Positions 63,421 to 64,000 of a stretch of DNA of 64,000 bases are shown piece after piece. The position numbers and the translations under genes were made by a program. The stretch is from Diadema setosum (Eukaryota > Echinodermata > Echinoidea > Diadematoida > Diadematidae): the NCBI GenBank assembly GCA_033980235.1, contig CM067069.1, positions 15,728,650 to 15,792,649 on the forward strand, given 5' to 3'. Position 1 is the first letter of the stretch. Every line of letters starts with the position of its first letter. A model generated the notes under the pieces. The model saw only the letters and a list, made by a program, of their open reading frames with translations, had not been told where the DNA came from and searched no databases.

Positions 63421-63690
63421 GTGCCCCAGCAAGACTATACCTCGGCAATCTCCACCATCCTGGAGGCCCCCAAGATGCGGTGGTACACGCTGTGGTACAG
63501 TCGCTTCTTCAGCTCCTCCGTCTGCGCTATCATCTCGGCCCTCATCATCGTCGGCGTTGTGGGCAACCTCAGCGACTTCCACCACCAGAGCGGCCCCCTC
63601 CACGTGGGCGCGGCCCTGGCCATTGCCATCGTCCTCTCCGCCGTGGTCATCGCCCTCCTCCACCTCATCATCTTCTATGAGAAAAGGAAA
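63421..63690 (+). CDS. Exon encoding two membrane helices (Frag1/DRAM/Sfk1-like candidate)
   Basis: 270 bases, phase 0 to phase 0, with acceptor CCTCATTCAG and donor AAA|GTGAGTTG. It encodes an aromatic segment (KMRWYTLWYSRFF), a helix SVCAIISALIIVGVVGNL, a short loop DFHHQSGPLHVGAA and a second helix LAIAIVLSAVVIALLHLIIF, then YEKRK. The pattern helix-VGN-loop-LH-x-GAA-helix-IIxY recalls the multi-pass Frag1/DRAM/Sfk1 family, whose members act in autophagy or GPI-lipid transport. This is pattern similarity only. Phases allow it to be downstream of the TIR exon in one gene, but it could also be the middle of a separate gene. Further exons must lie beyond the window. Confidence 0.65.
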
Positions 63691-64000
63691 GTGAGTTGTT
63701 TTTTTTATGTTTACTGTGCCTATCAAAGACTCGGTAGCGTTTTGGACGCATTGGTGGTTTGATTGATTTTAATCTTAGTTTGCTGCGCATTGGGGTACAT
63801 TCAACAACCGTGAATAGCACCCGCGGCCACATGCTCACTGGTAACGTACAACTTCAGCTGAGACTCTGAAGATCAGTGGTAAAACTTTACACAATTCTTT
63901 ATGGGGATTCTCTGGAATTATATCCGAACAGGACCAGCCTTCTCACTCTATGGTATCCCCATGCTATCTGGGCTTTAATGAAGGGTTTCAAAAACACTTC

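Noticed and set aside
63250..63726. Minus-strand acidic open frame opposite the membrane exon
   Set aside because: It is the complement of a GC-rich exon with splice sites and membrane helices on the plus strand; the acidic composition is a by-product.

Overview
The window is nuclear DNA of an animal, most likely a marine invertebrate deuterostome (echinoderm-like; this placement is an inference). The evidence is intron-rich genes with GT-AG splice sites whose products match animal families, AT-rich intergenic DNA, many microsatellites, and dense short inverted-repeat (MITE/foldback) elements.

Bases 1 to about 9,710 hold a virus-derived element of the Maverick/Polinton (adintovirus-like) kind. 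It is bounded by long terminal inverted repeats that begin with 150-163 bp tandem units; the left one runs off the window edge. All genes lie on the minus strand, in transcription order: a proline/lysine-rich ORF inside the repeat, a protein-primed family B DNA polymerase with one 134-nt intron, a single-pass membrane protein, an FtsK/HerA-type packaging ATPase, a small basic protein with an RGGFL hydrophobic tail, and a 263-residue conserved protein. I see no integrase, capsid or protease gene, which is unusual. Just outside the right repeat come two copies of a microsatellite-rich ~250 bp unit, then a spliced PC4-like (ssDNA-binding) gene and a Cys/His 'HPSQ' ORF that may be its last exon (10,464-11,851), then two tandem-repeat blocks (11,975-12,660). 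These also look like accessory or viral cargo.

Bases 12,700-22,400 are gene-poor: a (CCGT)n-bearing nonautonomous element, a GGTGTTA-rich TIR element, a GACGTC-rich block, a CpG-rich stretch and a perfect 36-nt palindrome.

Bases 22,478-32,778 (+) hold a complete nine-coding-exon gene for the DECD-box RNA helicase DDX39B/UAP56 (428 codons). Bases 44,647-39,926 (-) hold a complete five-exon prostaglandin E synthase 2 gene (PTGES2, 394 residues). From about 49,457 to the right edge (+) I can chain five phase-compatible exons of an incomplete gene: an acidic exon, a long exon with a TIR signalling domain, two small exons, and an exon with two membrane helices recalling the Frag1/DRAM family. The start and end of this gene are not seen.

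Four copies of one ~390 bp palindromic element and at least seven other inverted-repeat families lie in introns and intergenic DNA, some next to exons.
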